Shown piece by piece: positions 21,633-30,214 of a DNA stretch of 37,460 nucleotides. The translations under genes were made by a program, and so were the position numbers. The notes beneath the pieces were generated by a model that was not told the DNA's origin, made no database searches, and saw nothing but the letters and a program-made list of their open reading frames with translations. The DNA lies in assembly GCF_015207735.1 (NCBI RefSeq), contig NZ_JADEWG010000059.1:1-37460 (forward strand), in the 5' to 3' direction. The DNA is from [Phormidium] sp. LEGE 05292. GTDB lineage: Bacteria > Cyanobacteriota > Cyanobacteriia > Cyanobacteriales > Aerosakkonemataceae. Positions within the stretch are counted from its first letter, which is position 1, and each line of letters opens with the position of its first letter.

Positions 21633-22706
21633 TCAATCCTTTCTAACCAGGTAGTAGTCATTTTGCAAGTCGTGTTCTAGTTGTTTGATTTCTACGCGAG
21701 TAAATCCCGCATCAGCTAACATTTGCAATGCTTTTTGTTGACCCCAAACTGTACCTAATCCCATGCCACCATCTGCCAGGGAAACTGTCATGCAGTGCAT
21801 ACAGGAAATAGTGTAAAGGAATGGGGCAACTGGATGATCCAAGTTATCACTTACTTCGGTGGCTGCGTGGATATCTTGCATCAAATAAACTCCATCAGGA
21901 CGCAAGGCTTTTTGGATGTTCTGTAAAACTAGATCGGGTCTGGCTTGGTCGTGAATTGCGTCAAAGGTGGTAATTAAATGATAGCGATCGCTTTCGTCAA
22001 ACGTAGCAACATCTTTAATTTGAAAGCGAACGTTAGTCAATCCTTTTTGTTGAGCTTCGGCGCTAGCATTGGCGATCGCTTCTGCCGAAATATCATATCC
22101 CCAAAATCGACTATTAGGATATGTCTTTGCCAATTTGTTCATCGCTCGACCACTACCACAACCAACATCTAACACATTAATTCCTCTTTCTAAATCTTCC
22201 ACTAATCCAGGAATTAATGGTAAAATATGTTCTTCCAAAGCAGCTACCACCGTTTGTCCGCTCTCTTCCGCCATGACTTCATGAAAGCGTTTATATTCCG
22301 AATAAGGTACACCGCCACCTTTGTAAAAACAGTCTACAATTTTGTCTTCTACTGCTCCTAAAACAGAAATAAATTGGGTGATCGGAGCCATATTATTTGC
22401 GCCAGCAGAGCTAGTTAAAAATGCAGAGTGTTCTGGAGGCAAATCATAAGTCTTATTATCAGGATTGTAATCAATTAACTGTCCTGTCACCATTGCCCCT
22501 AACCATTCGCGCACATACCTTTCATTTAAGCCTGCGGCATCAGCAATTTCCTGGCTAGTAGCAGGTGGTAATTGTGCTAAAGTATCAAACAATTTGGTAC
22601 GATGACCGATGGAAATCATGAGCGCAAGTGCGCCATCATTGAGGACACCAAGTATGCGATCGGTAAATATTTCTGCTTTCGTTTCGTCAAAAATTTGTGT
22701 TGCCAT
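21633..22706 (-). CDS. Class I SAM-dependent methyltransferase with N-terminal winged helix
   Basis: This 357-residue protein has an N-terminal winged-helix dimerisation domain (about 15-95: TSQEIADAAGLNERYVREWL), as in Rv2258c-like methyltransferases. A Rossmann-fold methyltransferase domain follows (about 165-350), with motif I INVLDVGCGSGRAM (about 176-189), the acidic GYDIS loop and FDAIHD. The substrate is unknown; relatives modify small molecules. It is a single minus-strand gene, divergent from the RibD-like gene. A 15-base palindrome (22751-22765) lies about 45 bases upstream of its ATG and might be an operator. Confidence 0.85.
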   Translation of the reverse strand: MATQIFDETKAEIFTDRILGVLNDGALALMISIGHRTKLFDTLAQLPPATSQEIADAAGLNERYVREWLGAMVTGQLIDYNPDNKTYDLPPEHSAFLTSSAGANNMAPITQFISVLGAVEDKIVDCFYKGGGVPYSEYKRFHEVMAEESGQTVVAALEEHILPLIPGLVEDLERGINVLDVGCGSGRAMNKLAKTYPNSRFWGYDISAEAIANASAEAQQKGLTNVRFQIKDVATFDESDRYHLITTFDAIHDQARPDLVLQNIQKALRPDGVYLMQDIHAATEVSDNLDHPVAPFLYTISCMHCMTVSLADGGMGLGTVWGQQKALQMLADAGFTRVEIKQLEHDLQNDYYLVRKD

Positions 22707-23013
22707 AATTATTTATTCCTGTTTTACGCTACATTGACAAATGGAAATAGGTGATTAATAATCACTAAGGAGAGAAGTAATTAAGGGTGATACTTTTACT
22801 ATTTTTATTACTTCGCTCTGGAGATTCCTAAAGGTTAGGCAACAGTCGGGAAGAAGTAGGGAAGATGTACAGTTAAAAAAAGTTATTGCAGGGCGTGAAC
22901 ACTTACTTAATTAAGTAAAAATTATCACTTAAATATTTTGTGGCGCTTTCTAAATTTTAGGCATAGATTTTAGATAATCAATTTAGTACCGATGGAATTA
23001 CAAAATAATACTT
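22707..23013. other. Gene-free divergent spacer with two palindromes
   Basis: These 307 bases separate the divergent methyltransferase and RibD-like genes. No gene is seen. Two palindromes stand out: GTGATTAATAATCAC (22751-22765) and TTACTTAATTAAGTAA (22903-22918). Either could bind a dimeric regulator; no strong promoter consensus was identified. Confidence 0.55.
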
Positions 23014-23733
23014 ATGGCATTACAAGATAGTACAACTGGGGATTCACCTTTAAAACTTAACCGACCACATACAGTGGTGGTCTTAGCGATGAGTGCTGAC
23101 GGAAAAATTTCTGATGTAGCCCGTTCTCCAGGAGGTTTTGGCTCGTCCGCAGACCATCAGCATCTAGAGAATCAGATTGCTAAAGCCGATGGTCTTTTGT
23201 GGGGTGCAGGGACTCTTCGCGTGGATGGAAACGCTGAAAAAGATGTCGATCCTACCCTGAGCGAACAACAGCAAAACCAGGGAAAATCCCCTTCCCCAGT
23301 ACAAATTGTTTGCACTAGATCCGGTGAAATCGATCCAAAATTAAAGTTCTTTCAACAACCGGAGAAACGCTGGCTAATCACTACTAGCCAAGGTGCGAAA
23401 AACTGGCAAAATCGCTCAGAATTTGAGCGCATTATAGTATTAGAAACAGAAACAGGAGCGATCGATTTAGTTAAAGCTTTAGAAGAGTTAGCAAGCTTGA
23501 ATATAAAATCCCTAGTTGTATTGGGTGGAGGCGAATTGGTTGCATCTTTGTTAAAAGTAGACTTGATTGATGAGTTTTGGTTAACTGTTTGTCCATTAAT
23601 TATTGGAGGTGCAAAGGCACCTAGTCCGGTAGATGGTGAAGGATTTTACTGGCAAACATCTCCCCGCTTAGAGTTATTAAGTGCTGAAAGGGTTGAAGAG
23701 GAAATCTTTATTCACTACCGCGTAAAACGGTAA
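23014..23733 (+). CDS. RibD C-terminal domain reductase family protein
   Basis: This 239-residue protein has the RibD_C/dihydrofolate-reductase-like fold. It opens with RPHTVVVLAMSADGKISD, continues with DGLLWGAGTLRVDG, and ends with SLVVLGGGELVASLL and DEFWLTVCPLIIGGAKAPSP. The family includes the NADPH-dependent pyrimidine reductase step of riboflavin synthesis. The deaminase domain of full RibD is absent, so this is either the reductase of a split system or a paralogue with another substrate. The GNAT gene begins 10 bases after the stop, indicating an operon. Confidence 0.85.
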   Translation: MALQDSTTGDSPLKLNRPHTVVVLAMSADGKISDVARSPGGFGSSADHQHLENQIAKADGLLWGAGTLRVDGNAEKDVDPTLSEQQQNQGKSPSPVQIVCTRSGEIDPKLKFFQQPEKRWLITTSQGAKNWQNRSEFERIIVLETETGAIDLVKALEELASLNIKSLVVLGGGELVASLLKVDLIDEFWLTVCPLIIGGAKAPSPVDGEGFYWQTSPRLELLSAERVEEEIFIHYRVKR

Positions 23734-23743
23734 TAGCAATTCG

Positions 23744-24301
23744 ATGTCAAATCAAGAAAAACAACAGCCAACTATTCACACAGAACGATTGATTTTGCGC
23801 CCGTTCATGCTGACTGATGCACCAGAAGTACAAAGGTTAGCAGGCGATCGCGCTATTGCAGCAGTTACCCAAGCGATTCCCCATCCTTATGAAGATGGGA
23901 TGGCTCAAGATTGGATTAATAGTCATCCAAAAAGTTTTGCAGAAGGGAATGGAGTAGTTTTTGCGATCGCATTTCTTGAAACTAATATGTTATGTGGCGC
24001 AATTGGTTTATTAATAAATCAAGAGCATAATCGTGCTGAATTAGGTTATTGGATTGGTAAGCCTTTTTGGGGAAATGGTTATTGCACTGAAGCAGCTTTA
24101 GCTGTAGTAAAATACGGCTTTGAATCTTTAGGATTACACCGAATTCATTCTTCCCATTTTTCTAGTAATCCGGCTTCTGGTAGAGTGATGCAAAAAATCG
24201 GAATGCGTTATGAAGGTTGTCTGCGTCAACATATTTTGAAATGGGGAAAATTTGAAGATACTGTAAAATATGGAATTCTGAAAAGTGAGTGGAAAAGTTA
24301 G
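23744..24301 (+). CDS. GNAT N-acetyltransferase (RimJ/RimL-like)
   Basis: This 185-residue GNAT enzyme transfers acetyl from acetyl-CoA. It begins with TERLILRPFMLTDAPEVQRL and carries the RimJ/RimL-type block AELGYWIGKPFWGNGYCTEA, which includes the CoA pyrophosphate loop, then GLHRIHSSHFSSNPAS and MQKIGMRYEG. RimJ/RimL relatives acetylate N-termini of ribosomal proteins, but many members act on other proteins or small molecules. It lies 10 bases after the RibD-like gene and is probably cotranscribed. Confidence 0.9.
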   Translation: MSNQEKQQPTIHTERLILRPFMLTDAPEVQRLAGDRAIAAVTQAIPHPYEDGMAQDWINSHPKSFAEGNGVVFAIAFLETNMLCGAIGLLINQEHNRAELGYWIGKPFWGNGYCTEAALAVVKYGFESLGLHRIHSSHFSSNPASGRVMQKIGMRYEGCLRQHILKWGKFEDTVKYGILKSEWKS

Positions 24302-24322
24302 GTTTTTTTTGAACCGATCCAG

Positions 24323-24340
24323 ACGCAGAGAACGCAGAGA
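24323..24340. repeat. Tandem ACGCAGAGA repeat
   Basis: The 9-mer ACGCAGAGA occurs twice in a row between the GNAT and GST genes. Such ACGCAGAGA runs are frequent in cyanobacterial spacers. A T-run just before (24303-24310) within GGTT...AACC could be a weak terminator. Confidence 0.6.
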
Positions 24341-24399
24341 GTGGAAAAGGAGGAGTAGGGGCGAAACATACCCTTTTTGTAGTTATTAAGGTGAATTAA

Positions 24400-25053
24400 A
24401 TGCTTAAGTTTTACTTTAGTCCGATTTCAATCAATGCTCGTCGTGTTTGGGTGGCTTTGTTAGAAAAACAGATTGCTTTTGAGCCTGTGGAAATGAAGTT
24501 AGATGGCGATCATTTTCAAGCTGAATTTACGGCGATTAACCCTTTGCAACGAGTTCCTGTAATTATTGATGATGGCTTTAGAGTGGTGGAATCTTTGGCG
24601 ATTTTGGATTATTTAGAAGCGAAATATCCAACACCATCTTTGATGCCGAAAGAACCTCAAGAAATAGCAAAAGTTCGCATGGTAGAAATGATTACTGTCA
24701 ATGAAATTCAACCCGCGACTGTGCTAATTACTAAACAAATGGTTGGATTAGAGGTGGAATCGGCTAAATTAGAAGCAGCAAAAGAACGCATTAATACAAT
24801 ATTGCAGTTCTACGAAAATTTATTGGGTGACAACACTTATTTTGCGGGAGAAATGTTTAGTTTAGCGGAAGTTGTAGCGGGAACTTTGCTGCAATCTTTA
24901 CCAATGGTTGGGATTGCGATCGACATTTACCCCAAACTAAATAACTGGTTAGAAAGATTGCAACAGCGAGAAAGTTTTCAGCAAACAACTGCTTCACCCG
25001 AAAAAATCCAAGCCGCACTTCCCCATATCAAAAAGATTTTGGCAACTCGTTAA
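24400..25053 (+). CDS. Glutathione S-transferase family protein
   Basis: This 217-residue protein has a thioredoxin-like N-terminal domain (1-80) with the glutathione-binding cis-Pro loop QRVPVIID and VESLAILDYLEAKYP. An all-helical C-terminal domain follows (about 90-215), with AGEMFSLAEVVAGTLL. The catalytic position near the N-terminus is SPISINARRV, so a Ser-type enzyme is likely. It would conjugate or reduce electrophiles and peroxides. The ribosome binding site AAGGTG is 7 bases before the ATG. It converges on the pentapeptide-repeat gene across a long hairpin. Confidence 0.9.
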   Translation: MLKFYFSPISINARRVWVALLEKQIAFEPVEMKLDGDHFQAEFTAINPLQRVPVIIDDGFRVVESLAILDYLEAKYPTPSLMPKEPQEIAKVRMVEMITVNEIQPATVLITKQMVGLEVESAKLEAAKERINTILQFYENLLGDNTYFAGEMFSLAEVVAGTLLQSLPMVGIAIDIYPKLNNWLERLQQRESFQQTTASPEKIQAALPHIKKILATR

Positions 25054-25066
25054 GTTTGTAATCAAA

Positions 25067-25132
25067 AGTCCGTTGTAACGACTTCAGTCGGTTACTTGTC
25101 AGATAGAATGACTGAAGTCATCACAACGGACT
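25067..25132. terminator. Long hairpin, repeat family B, between converging genes
   Basis: The 23-base arms (25067-25089 and 25110-25132, with core CGTTGTAACGACTTCAGTC) contain two mismatches around a 20-base loop. A 20-base near copy (one mismatch) occurs at 33491-33510. The placement suggests a bidirectional terminator. Confidence 0.8.
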
Positions 25133-25150
25133 GGGGATTTTCATAGTTTT

Positions 25151-25612
25151 TTATGGCCAACCTTTATAGTCTTCTAAATCTTCGCCACCTACGCCAATTG
25201 CTGTGTTAAAGATAGTGGCATCAGAGATGTTTAAATCATTCATGGAAGCGCCATAAACATTGGAGTCATTAATGGTAGCTTTAGCAAAATTTACGCCATC
25301 GAGATTAGTTTGGCGCATATCTACGTTAGTAAGAAAAGCTTCTGTTAAATTGGCTCCCTTTAAATTAGCGCCAGATAAATCGGCTCCTTCTAAATTGGCA
25401 CCTTTGAGATTAGCACCTTTAAGATTAGCTTCTGTCAAATCAGCACCAATTAAATATGCGTTACTCAAATTTGCTCCTGACAAATCGCAGCGAGAACATT
25501 CCCCAGTTGACAATAATTGTTGTACATGAAGCGGATTAAAAGCCAGCACGGGGCTAGTCAAAAACAGGGGTGCGAATAGGCTTAATGTCGCTAAATGAAA
25601 GAGTCTCATCAT
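25151..25612 (-). CDS. Exported pentapeptide-repeat protein
   Basis: This 153-residue protein has a signal peptide (MMRLFHLATLSLFAPLFLTS, cleavage likely after PVLA). A right-handed beta-helix of about a dozen A(D/N)LxG-type pentapeptides follows, as in CDLSGANLSNAYLIGADLTE. It is probably periplasmic or thylakoid-lumenal. The function is unknown; pentapeptide proteins are scaffolds. The start is chosen at ATG 25612 because GAGGGGG stands just upstream; ATG 25609 is equally possible, and a frame from 25651 would place residues before the signal peptide. Two Cys (ECSRC) near the mature N-terminus could form a disulfide. Confidence 0.88.
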   Translation of the reverse strand: MMRLFHLATLSLFAPLFLTSPVLAFNPLHVQQLLSTGECSRCDLSGANLSNAYLIGADLTEANLKGANLKGANLEGADLSGANLKGANLTEAFLTNVDMRQTNLDGVNFAKATINDSNVYGASMNDLNISDATIFNTAIGVGGEDLEDYKGWP

Positions 25613-25833
25613 CTTCCCCCTCGTAAAATTGGGTTTACTTAATTTCCTCACTCTTCTATTTTGTCACTAAATCGATTTGTGCTGTTGATCTTTCGCACAA
25701 ATTTAATGTGACAGCAGGAAGACTGTAGCATTGATCTATTACACTGGGTTTGTGTGTGTTAGATCACCAGTAATTTTATAATTTAGATTTGATTCCAAAC
25801 ATCTATCTGGTTGCTTAGACTAGGGAAAGGATA

Positions 25834-26340
25834 TTAAAGCCGAGAGGCAGATGGTAAGATGATTTTTTCCATTTTGAATCGCTCAAATTGTGTATTTTTG
25901 CGATCGACTATTTCCATTTCCACCACCGAAAAACCCATTTTTAAGAAGAAATGTTTCGAGATGTGACTGGCTTCAGTGTGTAGGCGTTGCACATTTTGAG
26001 CGATCGCATAATCTTCTAATTGAGCGATCGCATAATCTTCTAATTGCTGATAAATCTTGGTGGCAAAACCTTTTCTAGCAACACGAGTAGCTGTGTAAAT
26101 AAAAGCAATACGATCGAGGGGATTTAATTGTCCAAAAGCTACCAATTGCCCTTTGTCAAGTGCCACAATGGTTAAACCTTGACTAAGTAAATGGCGAAAT
26201 TCTTCTAAGTCTTCAGGAAATGATGACCAAACTTCGATTTGTTTAGCATTATATGCAGTTGCACCGATGCCAATTACGGCATCTCGATAAATTGCTGCTA
26301 AAATTTCTGCATCTGATGGCTGATACTCTCGAATTAACAT
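25834..26340 (-). CDS. GNAT N-acetyltransferase with an internal 8-residue duplication
   Basis: This 168-residue GNAT protein opens with LIREYQPSDAEILAAIYRDAV and has a beta-4/P-loop region IAFIYTATRVARKGFATKIY, where RKGFA contacts acetyl-CoA. The closing HTEASHISKHFFLKMGFSVV is standard for this subgroup. The substrate is unknown. The octapeptide LEDYAIAQ occurs twice in tandem (100-107 and 108-115), from a 24-base tandem duplication carrying HIP1 sites. This lengthens the helix that follows the P-loop, and the protein may still fold because the insert is in frame and helical. Confidence 0.88.
   Translation of the reverse strand: MLIREYQPSDAEILAAIYRDAVIGIGATAYNAKQIEVWSSFPEDLEEFRHLLSQGLTIVALDKGQLVAFGQLNPLDRIAFIYTATRVARKGFATKIYQQLEDYAIAQLEDYAIAQNVQRLHTEASHISKHFFLKMGFSVVEMEIVDRKNTQFERFKMEKIILPSASRL
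25997..26044. repeat. 24-bp in-frame tandem duplication containing HIP1
   Basis: Two identical 24-base units (25997-26020 and 26021-26044), each with GCGATCGC, lie inside the GNAT gene. The sequence continues to match for two more bases, as expected from slippage or unequal exchange. Confidence 0.95.
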
Positions 26341-26419
26341 TTTAGTTACCTAGTTCGTTGTCAGCACTGCATAAACTTTTATAATAATTCTAATTATGTA
26401 ATTTAGTGAGGTCTTAGAG

Positions 26420-27799
26420 TTGAGCGACGAAAATTTAGTAGAACAAGCATGGATAGCATTGGAAAAGTCAATTATTTATTATCAAGGACGACCAATTGGT
26501 ACGCTTGCAGCTTGCGATCCAGATATTGCAGCATTAAATTATGACCAATGTTTTATTCGTGACTTTGTTTCTTCAGCACTGATTTTTTTAATTAACGGCA
26601 GAAGTGATATTGTACGTAATTTCTTAGAAGAAACGTTGAAATTACAGCCGAAAAAAACGCAGTTAGATTCCTCAACACCTAGTCGTGGTTTGATGCCAGC
26701 TAGTTTTAAAATTGTTTCGGTTAATGGGAAAGAATATTTAAAACCTGATTTTGGTGAACACGCGATCGGGCGAGTTGCACCTGCTGATGCAGGTTTGTGG
26801 TGGATTATTTTGTTACGGGCTTATGCGATCGCAACAGAAGATGATTCTTTAGCTAAAAGAGAAGATTTTCAAGAGGGAATTCGCTTAATCTTACAACTTT
26901 GTTTAGTAACTCGATTTGATATGTATCCGATGGTATTAGTTCCTGATGCAGCTAGTATGATCGATCGCCGCATGGGATTATATGGGCATCCTTTGGATAT
27001 TCAATCATTATTTTATGCCGCACTTCGCGCTAGTTTGGAACTCTTAATCCCTAATGAAGAGAATCAACTGATTATTAAAGCAGTACATTCTCGCTTGCCT
27101 TCTTTACTAAAGCAATTACGAGAAAATTATTGGTTAGATATTGATAGATTGAATGTAATTTATCGTTATCAAGTAGAAGAATACGGAGAACAAGCCCTCA
27201 ATCAGTTTAATATTTATTCTGATTCAATTCCCTTTTATAAATTAGCCAAATGGTTGCCGGAAGCAGGTGGTTATTTAGCCGGAAATTTAGGCCCTTCGCA
27301 ATTAGACAGTCGCTTCTTTTCTTTGGGTAATTTAATGGCAATTATTGTTTCCTTAACTGATGAACTACAATCACACAGAATCTTGAATTTGATTGAATTG
27401 CGCTGGACTGATTTAATCGGTAATATGCCGATGAAATTATGTTATCCAGCTTTGGAAGATATAGAATGGAGAATTGTTACTGGTGCCGATCCAAAAAATC
27501 GTCCTTGGTCATATCATAATGGCGGAAGTTGGCCTGTTTTACTTTGGATGTTAACCGCAGCAGCGAAAAAAATGGATCGTGGTGAATTAGCACATCATGC
27601 GATCGCGATCGCAGAACGTCGCCTCTTGAAAGATCATTGGCCGGAATATTATGATGGTCAAGATGGTCGTTTAATTGGTAAAGAAGCTAGAAAATACCAA
27701 ACTTGGACAATCGCTGGTTATTTATTAGCTAAGGAGTTTCTTGCTAATCCAGATCACCTAAAGTTAGTAACTTTCCCATTGGAAAATGTCTCAGTATGA
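26420..27799 (+). CDS. GH100 alkaline/neutral invertase
   Basis: This 459-residue enzyme of glycoside hydrolase family 100 hydrolyses sucrose to glucose and fructose in the cytoplasm. Recognisable stretches include [69 protein letters not shown] and the C-terminal [20 protein letters not shown]. The length is normal. The start is TTG at 26420, supported by GAGG 8 bases upstream (26408-26411); no ATG fits the family start. It would feed sucrose carbon into metabolism. It is probably monocistronic. Confidence 0.93.
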   Translation: MSDENLVEQAWIALEKSIIYYQGRPIGTLAACDPDIAALNYDQCFIRDFVSSALIFLINGRSDIVRNFLEETLKLQPKKTQLDSSTPSRGLMPASFKIVSVNGKEYLKPDFGEHAIGRVAPADAGLWWIILLRAYAIATEDDSLAKREDFQEGIRLILQLCLVTRFDMYPMVLVPDAASMIDRRMGLYGHPLDIQSLFYAALRASLELLIPNEENQLIIKAVHSRLPSLLKQLRENYWLDIDRLNVIYRYQVEEYGEQALNQFNIYSDSIPFYKLAKWLPEAGGYLAGNLGPSQLDSRFFSLGNLMAIIVSLTDELQSHRILNLIELRWTDLIGNMPMKLCYPALEDIEWRIVTGADPKNRPWSYHNGGSWPVLLWMLTAAAKKMDRGELAHHAIAIAERRLLKDHWPEYYDGQDGRLIGKEARKYQTWTIAGYLLAKEFLANPDHLKLVTFPLENVSV

Positions 27800-27846
27800 C
27801 AATTTTTGGTGTTTAAATAGCTAGAAAAAATCACCCAAATTCAACT

Positions 27847-28434
27847 ATGAAAAATCTGCCTTGGTTAAAATTATCTATTGCGATCGCTTTTTCTACTGCG
27901 ATCGCCACACCTCAACCTAGCTTGGCGCAAAATGTTACTTTCTTCTGTGGTACTAGTAATGGTTCTCCTGCTACTATTGTCCGCACTTCCACAAAAGAAG
28001 TACCGCTAATTATCTGGGATATTACTAACTCAGGTCAAGGAAGTAGTCCGCAACAACGCTGCGAAGAAGTTGCCAGTAATTTCCAAAATTATCGCAGCCA
28101 AGGCAACCTTAATTACATTACTACAGAGCGAAAAGATGGGCAATTAGTTGTATGTTACGCACCAAAAGAAAATGAACCTTGCACTGGCATATTGTTTCCC
28201 TTAAATGCTAACGAAACAAATCCCAAAACCGCCTTACAAAGGATTTTTCGGATTCGAGTAGTTTCTAGTGCGCCAATTAATGAAACAGGCGATCGACTTT
28301 ACATTAGCTTAGATAAGTTTCTTAATGGCGGATATCCCAGTATAAATCCTAATAATAGGCCAAATCCTCGTCCTCAACCTACTCTTAATAGTAAGCCCTC
28401 TACTCCTAATAATAGTACTACCTCTCCTCAATGA
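27847..28434 (+). CDS. COP23 domain exported protein
   Basis: This 195-residue protein has a signal peptide (about 1-27, LSIAIAFSTAIATPQPSLAQ) and a COP23-type domain (VTFFCGTSNGSPATIV, QRCEEVASNFQNY, GQLVVCYAPKENEPC). Its four Cys probably make two disulfides, and the tail is Asn/Pro-rich and unstructured (about 165-195). COP23 was named for a circadian-oscillating membrane-associated protein of cyanobacteria; its biochemical role is unknown. The stop is 9 bases before the protease-WD40 gene, so the two are cotranscribed and probably act together outside the cytoplasm. Confidence 0.85.
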   Translation: MKNLPWLKLSIAIAFSTAIATPQPSLAQNVTFFCGTSNGSPATIVRTSTKEVPLIIWDITNSGQGSSPQQRCEEVASNFQNYRSQGNLNYITTERKDGQLVVCYAPKENEPCTGILFPLNANETNPKTALQRIFRIRVVSSAPINETGDRLYISLDKFLNGGYPSINPNNRPNPRPQPTLNSKPSTPNNSTTSPQ

Positions 28435-28443
28435 TGGAAAAAA

Positions 28444-30123
28444 ATGAAACTTTATTATCAATTATCGGCGGCATTAGTTGGGACGGCTATTGTAACTTTG
28501 CAACCTTTAATGGTAGTTTCGCAAAGTTCAGTTGACGAACAAGCGATCGCCAGTATGGCAAAAGAAGTCACAGTAGTAATTAATGGACAAAATCCCGGTT
28601 CCGGCGTAATTATTGCCAAGCAAGGTAACACTTATTATGTACTCACTGCCAAGCACGTTGTTGCTACTCAAGACGAATATGAAATAGTCACTTCTGATGC
28701 TATTAAACACCCTTTAAATTACAGCACAGTACAAAAATTTCCCGGAGTAGATTTAGCTTTGGTGCAGTTTACTAGTAATAAAAATTATCGAGTTGCTCAA
28801 CTGGGAAGCGCAACTAATATCACAGAAGGTGCAACAGTTTATGTATCAGGTTGGCCTCATCCTGGGCCTGCAATGACCGCAAGAATTTACCAAATGACTA
28901 AAGGTAATGTTTCCGGTCGTCCATTGGCAACTTTAGAAGATGGATACGAATTAGTTTACACTAATGTTACTCGTTCCGGGATGAGTGGTGGCCCTGTTTT
29001 GGATACCCAAGGGCGCGTGGTTGGTATTCATGGTAGGGCGGAAGGAGAAGCAATTTTTAATCCTGATACTGGGCAAACAATTGATGTTAAATCAGGCTTT
29101 AATTTAGCAATTACAATTAACACCTTCTTAAAAAACGCTACTCAAACTAAAATTAACTTAGTTTATTTAGGAGATGATTTTACTTTAGTAAATACTTTGC
29201 CTGATACTAAAAAAGTTTTATCTGTTGCTATTAGTCCCGATGGACAAATTATCGCTAGTGGTTTAGCAGATGGCAACATCAAATTATGGAACAAAAACAC
29301 TGGAAAAGAGTTGCGTGTTCTAGCTGGACATTCTAGCACAATCGATTCCCTTGCTATTAGTCCTGATGGTCAAACTCTTGTTAGTGGCAGTCGGGACAAA
29401 ACGATTAAAATTTGGAATATTCAAACTGGACAATTGCTACACACTCTAACAGAAACTCCTGGTTCAATTGTATCTGTTGCTATTAGTCCAGATGGACAAA
29501 TGATTGCTGCTGGTAGTGTGGAAGACAAAGTTATTAGAATTTGGAATTTGCGATCGGGAAAATTATTACACAGTTTAAGCGGACATTCTTATTCAATTTG
29601 GTCGATCGCTTTTTGTTCAGATAGTCAAACTCTGGTAAGCAGCAGTGCAGATAAAATTATCAAAATTTGGGACGTAAACAAAGGTCAATTACTGCGTAAT
29701 CTAAGCGGAACTTTAAATGTTATTAGGTCTCTTGCCGTTAGTCCATACGGATCAACTATCGCCAGTGGAACTTATAGTAATAAAGACGTTATAGGAGGAG
29801 AAAGTAATACTGAAGATGATGCGACTATTAAAATTTGGAATCGCAATACTGGCGAATTATTGCGGACTTTAAAAGGTCATACGAGAACTATTTCTGCTTT
29901 GGCGATCGATCCCTTTGGACATATTCTTGCTAGTGGCAGTTACGACGGTACTATCAAAATTTGGAACTTGCATAGTGGACAATTATTACATAGTTTGGAT
30001 GTGCGCGATCGTAAAGGAATTCCTGCGGAAGTTTTCTCACTTGCTTTTAGTGGAGACGGGCAAACTTTGATTAGCGGAAATATAGATGGCACAGTGAAAA
30101 TTTGGCAATTAACTAAACCTTAA
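28444..30123 (+). CDS. Exported trypsin-like serine protease with 7-blade WD40 propeller
   Basis: This 559-residue protein has a signal peptide (about 1-27), a trypsin-like (S1C) protease domain (about 30-235) and seven WD40 repeats (about 250-557), exactly one propeller. The catalytic triad is visible as His71 (LTAKHVV), Asp103 (GVDLALV) and Ser181 (SGMSGGPVL). Repeat 5 carries an extra loop (NKDVIGGESNTEDD). The propeller probably binds a partner or substrate while the protease cuts it, in the periplasm or lumen. A GGAAAAAA sequence precedes the ATG. It follows COP23 by 9 bases and precedes the CHAT/TPR gene by 91. The substrate is unknown. Confidence 0.92.
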   Translation: MKLYYQLSAALVGTAIVTLQPLMVVSQSSVDEQAIASMAKEVTVVINGQNPGSGVIIAKQGNTYYVLTAKHVVATQDEYEIVTSDAIKHPLNYSTVQKFPGVDLALVQFTSNKNYRVAQLGSATNITEGATVYVSGWPHPGPAMTARIYQMTKGNVSGRPLATLEDGYELVYTNVTRSGMSGGPVLDTQGRVVGIHGRAEGEAIFNPDTGQTIDVKSGFNLAITINTFLKNATQTKINLVYLGDDFTLVNTLPDTKKVLSVAISPDGQIIASGLADGNIKLWNKNTGKELRVLAGHSSTIDSLAISPDGQTLVSGSRDKTIKIWNIQTGQLLHTLTETPGSIVSVAISPDGQMIAAGSVEDKVIRIWNLRSGKLLHSLSGHSYSIWSIAFCSDSQTLVSSSADKIIKIWDVNKGQLLRNLSGTLNVIRSLAVSPYGSTIASGTYSNKDVIGGESNTEDDATIKIWNRNTGELLRTLKGHTRTISALAIDPFGHILASGSYDGTIKIWNLHSGQLLHSLDVRDRKGIPAEVFSLAFSGDGQTLISGNIDGTVKIWQLTKP

Positions 30124-30214
30124 AAACTGGAAAAATAATCAAGATTTTCAAAGTAGGAAATCCGCCTTACGCGCCTTTTAGTTTCACTCCTAATAATCAA
30201 GTAGAGCAATGTAG

